A stretch of DNA of 64,000 nt, taken from assembly GCA_017450435.1 (NCBI GenBank), contig JAFSTO010000039.1:1-64000 (forward strand), in the 5' to 3' direction. Of the stretch, positions 10,007 to 17,994 are shown piece after piece. The notes beneath the pieces are model-generated. The model ran no database searches, was not told the DNA's origin, and saw only the letters and a program-made list of their open reading frames with translations. Made by a program: the position numbers and the translations under genes. The stretch's first letter is position 1. Each line of letters begins with the position of its first letter. The stretch comes from Paludibacteraceae bacterium. Lineage in GTDB: Bacteria; Bacteroidota; Bacteroidia; Bacteroidales; Paludibacteraceae.

Positions 10007-13000
10007 TTACGGTATCAGTACTCGTCTTGCACCGTTGTCATAGAGGAAGATATAAGCACCCCTTTGAAGCATGTTGTTCTGCAGTTCCGTTGTAACGAGT
10101 TGTCCATTGACATTGTAAACAGCTCTAAGCTTGCCCAACGCTGCCACATTATCAAAACCTGTTTCCTGAGACTGTTCACTGACCACAATCTCCATCTCAA
10201 CATCGTCCGCCGCAGCATAGTGGCTGTTTCCTTCTTGTTTTGCGATAACGGTTACCGTACCGGCATTTAACAAGAAGAGAGTATCCCCCTTGATGCACGC
10301 AACCAACGGGTCAGAAACGACATACTCCACCTCAAGTTCGGAACTTGCCAATGCTGTAAGTACGACAGTGTCACCCACGAAGAGTCCTGCAAGTTCGTCT
10401 GTCCACGTGATAGCCTGCGGCAGTTTGTTTACCACAACCGTCAGCTCTGCCTCAATAGAGAGATAGTTGGTATCCACCGGCACAAACACAATCGGCATCA
10501 AGTGCTCTCCAACCTCAAGATTGATTGAGTCATGCAGCCAATCAAACGTACCTCCGACAGATGTTTCTCCGCCTTCAATCACTGCCTCGCTTAGCGACTG
10601 GCCATAAACGAGTTCTGTAGCTGTAGGCATCACTTCGATAACCGGCAAAGCCTTAGCAACATAAACCTTTACAGATAGAGAAACAACAGCGTTGTTGACG
10701 CTGTCTGCCGGAACAAAGAGAACCATTTGTTCGTGCTCACCCGATGCAAGCAAGAGCGTCGAATCTGCCCATACGAAATAGCCTTCTACCGATGCTTTGC
10801 CACCTATAAGAGCCGACTCGCCAAGCAACTGACCATAGACGAGGTCAGATGCCTGCGGCAACGTATCTACAACAGTGGCCATCTTAGAAACGGCAACGGT
10901 CACACTAACGTTCAAAGTCAAATAATTAAGTGTATCCACAGGTATAAATACCACAGCCATCTCATGCTCACCAGCCTCCGGCAACATGGTGGAGTCTGCC
11001 CAAGCAAAACGGCCTTCAACACTTGCATTACCGCCCTCAAGCAGCGACTCGCCAAGCAACTGACCATAGACGAGACCCGAAGCAACAGGAAGGGCGTCAA
11101 CAACAGGTTCAGCCTTTCCCACATGAACGCTAACCAAAATAGTATCTGAAACGTAATGAGCAGTATCAGCAGGAGTAAACACCACCTCGCGCTCATGGTC
11201 ACCAACAGAGAGTGTGTCAGATGCGGCAATCCAAGCAAACACACCTTCTACGGAAGACTCACCGCCTGTCAGTTCTGACATCGACAGCACTTCACCATAG
11301 TGCAACTCGCTCGCCTCCGGCACGACACTAATTGTAACGGGAGCCTTGCTGATAACAATAGTCTTCGTTTCTGAAGTCTCATCGTACTTCTCGTTACCTG
11401 CTTGACGTGCAGTGATATCCACAGAACCTGCACGCAAGATAACCAAAACGTTATTCTCAACGAAAGCTATAGTGCTGTCAGAACTGAGATAATCAACATC
11501 CAACTCACTTGATGCAGTAGCAGCCAACGTAATCTCATCGGTCACAAAAGCCTGCGACGGCAATTCGAATCCGAGTATCGACTGGTTCAGACCTTTGGCT
11601 GTTACGCTAACCGGTATAACGATAGTGGACGGAGTAGCCTTACCATCTGTGATAGTGATAGTGCCGGTATATATGCTGTCCTTAACAGCAGGAGTGAAGG
11701 AAACGACGAACTTATCGTCGCCATAATCGCCGCAACCCTCGCCGAGAGTAACCACATCGGCAACAAACGGACCGGTACATTCCACCGTCATAATGTCGAT
11801 ATTGGAATGGCTGATTGTTATCTCTTTTTGCCAGATGGCATTAGCCTCTGCTTCCACCTCAATCTCTGATACATTGCTGCGCAGATATTTCTTACGTGTT
11901 ACGCTTATATTGCTGATTGTATGTGTTGTGCCGGTCTCGTTCGTACGGAAACGTAACTTCGTTGCCGTCTCACTCAAAGTTATATCACCGGAAGCTGTTG
12001 CGGAGGTATTTACAACATTCTCATACAGTTTATACCAATCCCACACTCCGTCTCTTGAAGAATACTCCTCTACGATAAGTGGTGAATATATAGGATCAAA
12101 ACCTATAAAACTACCACTCTTAGTACCATGTAATGCGGAAAAAGTGAGCTTTTCCGGAGCTCCTGATAAACTATATACAATCTGATAATTTCTACTACTA
12201 TTAAGAATAATAGAGCTTACTGTCAACGCTCTACCATTACATTGTGAAGCAGGGTTACGAACGATAACGGCATTCTGTGCGGAAACAGACAGATACTCAT
12301 TACCGTTGATTTCCCCACCAGCTTGATTAGCAGTGATGTACGTTTCACCCTCGCCTACCACTGTCAGCACGTTTCCTTCAACACTGACCACAGCCGGATC
12401 TGCCGATACATAGGTAATGTCGCCACCGCTTGATGCCGTTGCATTAAGTGTGACAGGCTCGCTTGTGGTGAGAAGCATCAGTAGATTTTGCTCCCAGTTG
12501 ATAGTCTGCTTGAGAAGATTGGTCACCACGAAAGTCTTTGTATCAGATACAGGTTGATACTCGCTGTCACCTTCCTGAGTAGCTGTGATATTGGCAGTAC
12601 CTTCCCCTACGGCTGTCAGAACCTTGCCATCTGCCGACACACTGATAACCGACTCGTTGTCCGACGAGTAGATTATCTCGCCGCCATTGGCTGTAGTTGC
12701 TATAGCACCTATTTCGGCATTCGGGAAAACTTCCTCCGCGTTCATAGCGAATCCTGTAGCAACCAACTGCTCGTTCCAAACAACGAGCTGCGGTCGCAAC
12801 GTAGTTGCGGCGTGAACCGCTATCTCTTTGGTATATGTCCCGTTAGTCACAGTTATTGTCTCGTTATGCTCACCTGCCTCATTGCCGTGAGAATAAGAGA
12901 TAGTCAGTTGCTGCGAACCATATTGGTCTATGCCGCCGAAAGAGGAAGGGCTGACCGTAAAACGGTCAGAACTGCTTGTGACAGTAAGAGGCGACACATT

Positions 13001-13510
13001 ACACCAGTTTATCAGCACATTACCCGTTACCTCACCGGCATTGATAGCTGCTGTACCTAAATCAAGAGTTGCCGGTTCCGGATCCTCAACATACTTCAAC
13101 TCCGTGACGGAAATGTCTTTATAATATCCTGCGAAATTGCCTCTGTAGTGAAAACGCACATAGCGAGTTGATTTCTGTAATTGTAGTCCGTTAATTTGAG
13201 TCGCGGTCTTGGTTGGTTGTGAGTTTTCCCAAATAGTACTCCATGTTCTATTATCAGAACTTTCCTCAATGTACATGTGTGACAAATTGGATGACTGCGT
13301 AGCACTATTACTACTATATTGATACTTAAACGATAGTTTGTCCGGGATACCGGTAAAACTCAAAACATCCGACTTATCATCCCAGTTAAAACCACCCCAT
13401 GTAGCATTACCCAACGTATAACCTGAGGAATTAGAAACCGGTACATGAGCCGCAAACAGAAGACTTGCACTGAACAGAGTGCAGAAAAACAAAAGTAAAA
13501 ATTTCTTCAT
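10007..13510 (-). CDS. Secreted Ig-like repeat protein with T9SS-type C-terminus
   Basis: 1,167 residues with a signal peptide (MKKFLLLFFCTLFSASLLFAA). The N-terminal ~130 residues and a second segment around ~430-550 look like discoidin/jelly-roll beta-sandwich modules. Between and after them are Big-type Ig domains (ITYVSADPAVVSVEG, DYLSSDSTIAFVENN). Residues ~721-1028 are four tandem 77-residue MBG-like repeats, each with VYGQ.L, GG..SV.G.F.W and GEH...V.F.P.D. Copies 2 and 3 still share a 30-base identical block, so duplication is recent. The end (~1115-1167: VYNVNGQLV, RGAYIFLYDNGARRVLI) matches a T9SS type A sorting domain, so export through the T9SS and surface attachment are expected. 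The ligand is unknown. The leader is about 200 nt long and structured. Confidence 0.9.
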   Translation of the reverse strand: MKKFLLLFFCTLFSASLLFAAHVPVSNSSGYTLGNATWGGFNWDDKSDVLSFTGIPDKLSFKYQYSSNSATQSSNLSHMYIEESSDNRTWSTIWENSQPTKTATQINGLQLQKSTRYVRFHYRGNFAGYYKDISVTELKYVEDPEPATLDLGTAAINAGEVTGNVLINWCNVSPLTVTSSSDRFTVSPSSFGGIDQYGSQQLTISYSHGNEAGEHNETITVTNGTYTKEIAVHAATTLRPQLVVWNEQLVATGFAMNAEEVFPNAEIGAIATTANGGEIIYSSDNESVISVSADGKVLTAVGEGTANITATQEGDSEYQPVSDTKTFVVTNLLKQTINWEQNLLMLLTTSEPVTLNATASSGGDITYVSADPAVVSVEGNVLTVVGEGETYITANQAGGEINGNEYLSVSAQNAVIVRNPASQCNGRALTVSSIILNSSRNYQIVYSLSGAPEKLTFSALHGTKSGSFIGFDPIYSPLIVEEYSSRDGVWDWYKLYENVVNTSATASGDITLSETATKLRFRTNETGTTHTISNISVTRKKYLRSNVSEIEVEAEANAIWQKEITISHSNIDIMTVECTGPFVADVVTLGEGCGDYGDDKFVVSFTPAVKDSIYTGTITITDGKATPSTIVIPVSVTAKGLNQSILGFELPSQAFVTDEITLAATASSELDVDYLSSDSTIAFVENNVLVILRAGSVDITARQAGNEKYDETSETKTIVISKAPVTISVVPEASELHYGEVLSMSELTGGESSVEGVFAWIAASDTLSVGDHEREVVFTPADTAHYVSDTILVSVHVGKAEPVVDALPVASGLVYGQLLGESLLEGGNASVEGRFAWADSTMLPEAGEHEMAVVFIPVDTLNYLTLNVSVTVAVSKMATVVDTLPQASDLVYGQLLGESALIGGKASVEGYFVWADSTLLLASGEHEQMVLFVPADSVNNAVVSLSVKVYVAKALPVIEVMPTATELVYGQSLSEAVIEGGETSVGGTFDWLHDSINLEVGEHLMPIVFVPVDTNYLSIEAELTVVVNKLPQAITWTDELAGLFVGDTVVLTALASSELEVEYVVSDPLVACIKGDTLFLLNAGTVTVIAKQEGNSHYAAADDVEMEIVVSEQSQETGFDNVAALGKLRAVYNVNGQLVTTELQNNMLQRGAYIFLYDNGARRVLIP
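10814..11074. repeat. Tandem 231-bp repeats with an identical 30-bp block
   Basis: Bases 10814-10843 and 11045-11074 are identical over 30 positions and lie 231 bp (77 codons) apart. They fall in the second and third of four tandem Ig/MBG-like repeats of the 1,167-residue protein. Repeat number here could change by homologous recombination. Confidence 0.85.
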
Positions 13511-13532
13511 AAATATAGGAATTTATTAAAGT

Positions 13533-13595
13533 GTTCAAATGACGTTCAAACAACGATTAAACAACGTTTGAATTATATTTGAACGTCGTTTAAAC
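13533..13595. repeat. Imperfect inverted repeat in the leader of the Ig-repeat gene
   Basis: The arm 13533-13552 and the reverse complement of 13576-13595 agree at 17 of 20 positions. The spacer and the following ~40 bases hold more copies of related TTCAAA / GTTTAAA / AACGTT words. It lies within the predicted 5' leader, 23-85 bases before the ATG of the leftward gene. It could be an RNA stem-loop, a cluster of protein sites or decayed repeats. Confidence 0.6.
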
Positions 13596-13652
13596 AGCAC
13601 TTGAATAATGATTGAATATCGTTTAAATAGAGTTTTTATAGATTCAAAACAA

Positions 13653-13666
13653 CACTAATATTAGTG
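13653..13666. promoter_or_regulatory. Perfect 14-bp palindrome CACTAATATTAGTG
   Basis: A perfect two-fold symmetric site about 45 bases downstream of the predicted transcription start (near 13709) of the Ig-repeat gene. Its position and symmetry suit a dimeric regulator acting as a roadblock, but no cognate regulator can be named from the sequence. Confidence 0.4.
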
Positions 13667-13715
13667 CAGACACGCAATTACAATATATACAGTGCATAAC
13701 CTGCAATTTCGTTTG

Positions 13716-13746
13716 CAAAGTTAATACATTTCTACTGCATGCACAA
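13716..13746 (-). promoter_or_regulatory. Bacteroidota promoter of the Ig-repeat gene
   Basis: On the minus strand the -33 TTG (13746-13744) lies 20 bases from the -7 box TAACTTTG (13723-13716), identical to the box of the giant repeat gene. The predicted leader is about 200 nt. The stretch 13511-13998 has no gene; it holds this promoter, the inverted repeat and palindrome in the leader, an A/T-rich upstream block and three hairpins. Confidence 0.75.
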
Positions 13747-13842
13747 CATAAATTATTTAGAAAAATAGTACATTTATTACGTAAAACATGAAAAAATAAA
13801 TATCTTTAGTACGGATTTATGGTACAATTATTAAGATGACAC

Positions 13843-13871
13843 AAAAAAACGGCCAAAAAGACCGTTTTTTT
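13843..13871. terminator. A-tract/CGG hairpin with T tract
   Basis: Seven A plus CGG, and C after one mismatch (13843-13854), pair with G, CCG and a T run (13860-13871) around an AAAAA loop. A U tract forms in either direction. It sits downstream of the leftward DAHP synthase gene and just upstream of the Ig-repeat promoter module, the same relative place as the hairpin at 9921. Confidence 0.65.
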
Positions 13872-13904
13872 TAAACGATGTATTGATACACATTGCCAAC
13901 GTGT

Positions 13905-13929
13905 AGAGACGGTATTTTTTACCGTCTCT
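13905..13929. repeat. GAGACGG hairpin, 10-bp perfect stem
   Basis: AGAGACGGTA (13905-13914) pairs fully with TACCGTCTCT (13920-13929) around five T. No T run follows on either strand, so it is not a standard intrinsic terminator despite belonging to the same hairpin family as the one at 9921. Confidence 0.7.
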
Positions 13930-13939
13930 CAAAATAAAT

Positions 13940-13960
13940 AGACGCTCCGAAAGAACGTCT
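13940..13960. repeat. GAGACGG-type hairpin, diverged copy
   Basis: AGACG (13940-13944) pairs with CGTCT (13956-13960), with inner TC/GA around CGAAA and one mismatch. The architecture matches the hairpin at 9921. It lies about 40 bases past the stop of the DAHP synthase-chorismate mutase gene and may contribute to its termination. Confidence 0.55.
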
Positions 13961-13998
13961 CTCAAATCACGTTTCGCTCTATGTACTAAGTTCAGTCA

Positions 13999-15135
13999 TC
14001 AATCCCTGCCCTGTTGCCTGCGTGACTCGTCGTGAATAGCATCCAAGATACGCATTACGTTTTCCTCAGACAGATTGTTCTTCTCCGCCCACACAAGCCT
14101 GTCGTGTACGAGTTGCTGCCAGCGGTCGGACTGCAACACCGGTATATGGTGCTGTCTCTTATAGTTGCCTATCTGAACACTCAGTTCCATTCGTCTCAGA
14201 ATCAGTTGCCATAACTCATCGTCCAGTTCGTCGAACTGCGCTCGAAAAGCCGCTAATCCGGTTGCAGCCGTTGACGGCGTTGCTTGGCTGCTTGTTACCT
14301 CTGTAGCATACAGGTCACGAAGGAGGTCAGATAGCCCGCGAGGCGTCAGTTGTTGTGCGGCATCAGACAAAGCCTGTTCGGGCTTCGGATGCATCTCTAT
14401 CATCAGTCCGTTATATGCCAGCTCCACTGCTTTTTTCGCGACCTGCGGTACCAACACTGCGTCTCCCGCAAGGTGCGACGGGTCAAGCAACAGAGGCACA
14501 TGAGGCATCAAGTGATGTAGTTGCAGAGCAAGCGACCACTTAGGAGCATTGCGCAGTCCACTTGTCCCGCCGGTAAACCCGCGGTGAACCGCCACAACAT
14601 TCTCCTCACCGACAATCCCTGCAAAGCGCAACAACGCCCCTTGCCACAACATCAGGTCAGGCGATACGGGGTTCTTAACCATAATGGTAAGATTAACCGA
14701 TGACGCCCGGCTATTTTGTTTCAGCCACTCGCTGCAAGCGTCTGCTATTTGTCTGACGAGAAAGGGATTAGTGGTAGTGCGTGCACCTATCCACAGCGTA
14801 CGTATTCCGTATGACAACGCTAAACGTGTCTGCTGCTCGGTAGCAACCTCTGTAGCCACCTCTATCCCGAAATCGTCTTGTATCTGCCTGAGCCAACCGA
14901 GTGCCCGTTCCCCCATACCCTCAAAAAATCCGGGCTGCGTACGCGGTTTCCACGCTCCGGCACGAAAGATAACACGAAAAGCCGATAGATGCTTGCACGC
15001 AGCAATAACACCTTGTGCCGCCTCGAGCAGCTGTTGCTGCGACTCAGCGGCACACGGACCTAAGACTAATATTTTCTGCTTGCTATCTATAGTAAATGTT
15101 TTTTTGTCACTTAATATAAATGACCCATCATACAT
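13999..15135 (-). CDS. Bifunctional DAHP synthase / chorismate mutase
   Basis: 378 residues. Residues ~20-275 are a DAHP synthase of the AroA-beta/KDO8P-synthase-like type: GPCAAES near 25, RAGAWKPRT, VMVKNPVSPD, AVHRGF and LLLDPSHLAGD supply the phosphoenolpyruvate, erythrose-4-phosphate and metal contacts. Residues ~290-375 are an all-helical AroQ chorismate mutase (FDELDDELWQLILRRMELS, IGNYK). The fusion joins the first step of the shikimate pathway to the first step toward Phe/Tyr and is common in Bacteroidota, where the mutase domain often mediates feedback control. The ATG at 15135 shares one base with the valS stop (TGATG), so translation is probably coupled. A TTG one codon earlier is a less likely start. 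Confidence 0.93.
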   Translation of the reverse strand: MYDGSFILSDKKTFTIDSKQKILVLGPCAAESQQQLLEAAQGVIAACKHLSAFRVIFRAGAWKPRTQPGFFEGMGERALGWLRQIQDDFGIEVATEVATEQQTRLALSYGIRTLWIGARTTTNPFLVRQIADACSEWLKQNSRASSVNLTIMVKNPVSPDLMLWQGALLRFAGIVGEENVVAVHRGFTGGTSGLRNAPKWSLALQLHHLMPHVPLLLDPSHLAGDAVLVPQVAKKAVELAYNGLMIEMHPKPEQALSDAAQQLTPRGLSDLLRDLYATEVTSSQATPSTAATGLAAFRAQFDELDDELWQLILRRMELSVQIGNYKRQHHIPVLQSDRWQQLVHDRLVWAEKNNLSEENVMRILDAIHDESRRQQGRD

Positions 15136-17888
15136 CAAGCAAGGGCCTTCAGTGAAGCCTCTATCGTGGCTATACGCGCTTCTGCATCAGCACGTTTCTT
15201 ACGTTCCAACTCTACAATCTCCGGTTTGGCATTCTGCACAAAACGCTCGTTGGAGAGCTTAGCCATGACGCTACGCAAGAACCCCTGCTGGTGTTGCAAC
15301 TCCGCCTCAAGCTTGCGTCGCTCCTCACCCTTGTCAATGAACTGCCCCAACGGAACAGAGTACTCGCTTGTTCCTACGATGAACGTTGCCGCTCCTTCCG
15401 GCTTGTCGTTAGCCGGCGTAACGGATGACAAAAGTGCTAACTTGCTGAGCATGCAGAGAGCATCCTCAGAAAAAGTCTGTTCACCAAGCACAAGCAACTC
15501 AACGGCCTGCTTCTGCGCAATATTCTTCTGCGCACGAATATTACGTACTGCCGTCACCACATCCTTTATGTGGTCAACAAGAGCCATGAGCCCGCTTATA
15601 TCGGCGACTTCACCATGGGCGGTGGAAACAGAGATATTGCTCACCGAAGCTGTCATAATGCTCTCGCCTTGTCGGCGCTCAGCGATATTCTGCCACAGTT
15701 CCTCGGTAATGAACGGCATGAACGGATGCAACAGACGCAACAGAGCATCGAAGAAATACAATGTATGATCAAGCGTTGCACGGTCTATCGGCTGCAGGTA
15801 TGCAGGTTTAATCATCTCCAGATACCATGACGAGAACTCGTCGGTATAGAGTTTATAAATCGTCATCAGTGCGTCCGATAGACGGTACTTCGCGAGTTGG
15901 TCAGCCACCTCGTCAGCAGCACGTTGCAGCACCGCATTAAACCACTTCACCGCAAGAATATTCTCCTTAGGTGTTACAAGTGTATCGTTCACATCCCAGC
16001 CCTTGACAAGTCTGAAGCAATTCCAAATCTTATTGCAGAAGTTGCGTCCCTGCTCGCAGAGTGAGTCGTCGTAAAGAATGTCGTTTCCTGCTGGTGCCGA
16101 CAATAGAATACCCATTCGTACTCCGTCAGCTCCGAAGCGGTCGATAAGGTCAAGCGGGTCCGGCGAGTTGCCAAGCGACTTCGACATCTTCCTGCCTAAC
16201 TTATCGCGCACGATACCCGTGAAATAGACATGACGGAAAGGCATCTTGCCCATATATTCATATCCCGCCATAATCATACGAGCCACCCAGAAGAAGATGA
16301 TGTCCGGTCCGGTAACGAGGTCTGCAGTAGGATAGTAGTACTGTATCTCTTTGTTTTGCGGTTCTTCTATTCCGTTAAAGAGAGATATAGGCCAGAGCCA
16401 CGATGAGAACCATGTGTCAAGCGCTCCCTCGTCCTGCACAAGGTCCGCGGCTGAGAGGTTAGCATCATGTTTCTGCGCAAGCAACAACGCCTCTTCGGCT
16501 GAGGGAGCAACAAAAATAAGCTCATCCGGATAGTTCTCCGCCCCAACCTCTTCAAGCACACCTTTGATATAATACGCCGGAATACGATGTCCCCACCAGA
16601 GCTGACGCGAGATACACCAGTCTTTGATATTCTCCAGCCAGTTGCGATAGGTATTCTTATACTTCTGCGGATAGAATACTATATCATCGTTCATCACCGG
16701 CGGCAGAGCTATATCTGCGAAGTGCTTCATACGAATGAACCACTGCAGTGACAATCTTGGCTCAATAGGCACGTTGGTACGCTCGGAGTATCCCACCTTG
16801 TTCTCGTAGTCTTCCACTCGCTCTACCAATCCCTCTGCCTGCAGGTCAGCGACTATAGCCTTACGACACACCTCACGGTCCATGCCATGATAATGCATCA
16901 AGTTCGGTCGCAGTTCGTCCTCCACAGGCTCCATATTGACATGAGCGTCAGGCGTAAAGATGTCTATTGTCTTCAGCCCGAACTTTTGTCCGAGAGCATA
17001 GTCGTTGACGTCGTGTGCCGGCGTTACCTTCAAACAACCTGTACCAAAACCTATCTCCACGTACCTGTCTTCCATTATAGGCACCACCCTACCCACTTTC
17101 GGCACTACGACGTGCTTGCCGCTAAGCCAGCGGTTAGCAGGGTCCTTGGGATTGATAAAGACTGCCACATCGCCCATTATCGTCTCCGGTCGAGTGGTGG
17201 CAACAAGAGCGTAATATCCACGCTCGTCCTTGCGAATAACCTCGCCTTCAATGCCTGTCGGCTGAACACTATCCTGCTCCACAACGTAGTACTTGAGGTA
17301 AAACAGATGCGAGTGCTCGTCCTTATATATCACCTCCTCGTCCGACAGTGCCGTCTGACGCTCAGGGTCCCAGTTGACCATACGCAAGCCACGGTAAATA
17401 AGCCCCTTACGATAAAGGTCACAGAACACATCTATGACTGCCTTTGAGCGTTCCTCGTCCATAGTGAACGCTGTGCGATCCCAGTCGCACGAACAGCCGA
17501 GTGTGCGCAACTGTTTAAGAATGATGCCACCATGTTCGTCAGTCCAAGCCCACGCATGTTTAAGAAACTCCTCACGTGTCAAGTCCTGTTTGTTGATGCC
17601 TTGCTCCTTCAGACGTTTGATAACCTTAGCCTCTGTAGCAATAGAAGCATGGTCGGTACCCGGAACCCAGCAAGCGTTCTTACCCTCCTGGCGGGCACGA
17701 CGGACAAGCACGTCCTGAATAGTCTCGTTCAAGACGTGACCCATGTGCAACACACCCGTTACATTGGGAGGAGGGATAACGACAGTGAACGGCTCACGAC
17801 CGTCCGGTTCGGAATGGAAAAGTTTATTATCAAGCCAATACTTATACCACTTGGCTTCTATCTCTTTAGGGGAATACTTTGTATCCAT
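15135..17888 (-). CDS. valS: Valyl-tRNA synthetase
   Basis: 917 residues, the usual ValRS length. This class I synthetase charges tRNA-Val. The HIGH-like signature is [13 protein letters not shown] (~38-50) and the KMSKS loop is [12 protein letters not shown] near 567. Between them lies the CP1 editing domain that clears mischarged threonine ([11 protein letters not shown]). An anticodon-binding helical domain follows, and a C-terminal coiled-coil tRNA-binding arm ends the protein (~855-917). The stop overlaps the start of the DAHP synthase gene by one base. 106 bases separate it from the upstream Wzc-like gene; I found no clear promoter there. Confidence 0.97.
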   Translation of the reverse strand: MDTKYSPKEIEAKWYKYWLDNKLFHSEPDGREPFTVVIPPPNVTGVLHMGHVLNETIQDVLVRRARQEGKNACWVPGTDHASIATEAKVIKRLKEQGINKQDLTREEFLKHAWAWTDEHGGIILKQLRTLGCSCDWDRTAFTMDEERSKAVIDVFCDLYRKGLIYRGLRMVNWDPERQTALSDEEVIYKDEHSHLFYLKYYVVEQDSVQPTGIEGEVIRKDERGYYALVATTRPETIMGDVAVFINPKDPANRWLSGKHVVVPKVGRVVPIMEDRYVEIGFGTGCLKVTPAHDVNDYALGQKFGLKTIDIFTPDAHVNMEPVEDELRPNLMHYHGMDREVCRKAIVADLQAEGLVERVEDYENKVGYSERTNVPIEPRLSLQWFIRMKHFADIALPPVMNDDIVFYPQKYKNTYRNWLENIKDWCISRQLWWGHRIPAYYIKGVLEEVGAENYPDELIFVAPSAEEALLLAQKHDANLSAADLVQDEGALDTWFSSWLWPISLFNGIEEPQNKEIQYYYPTADLVTGPDIIFFWVARMIMAGYEYMGKMPFRHVYFTGIVRDKLGRKMSKSLGNSPDPLDLIDRFGADGVRMGILLSAPAGNDILYDDSLCEQGRNFCNKIWNCFRLVKGWDVNDTLVTPKENILAVKWFNAVLQRAADEVADQLAKYRLSDALMTIYKLYTDEFSSWYLEMIKPAYLQPIDRATLDHTLYFFDALLRLLHPFMPFITEELWQNIAERRQGESIMTASVSNISVSTAHGEVADISGLMALVDHIKDVVTAVRNIRAQKNIAQKQAVELLVLGEQTFSEDALCMLSKLALLSSVTPANDKPEGAATFIVGTSEYSVPLGQFIDKGEERRKLEAELQHQQGFLRSVMAKLSNERFVQNAKPEIVELERKKRADAEARIATIEASLKALA

Positions 17889-17994
17889 TAAGATATTTAT
17901 GAATTATATATATACTATTGTTTGATTTCTCAAGTACGAAGGACAGATGTACGAAGGGGTTACGAAGTCTTTATAAAGGACAAAGTAACCTTTT

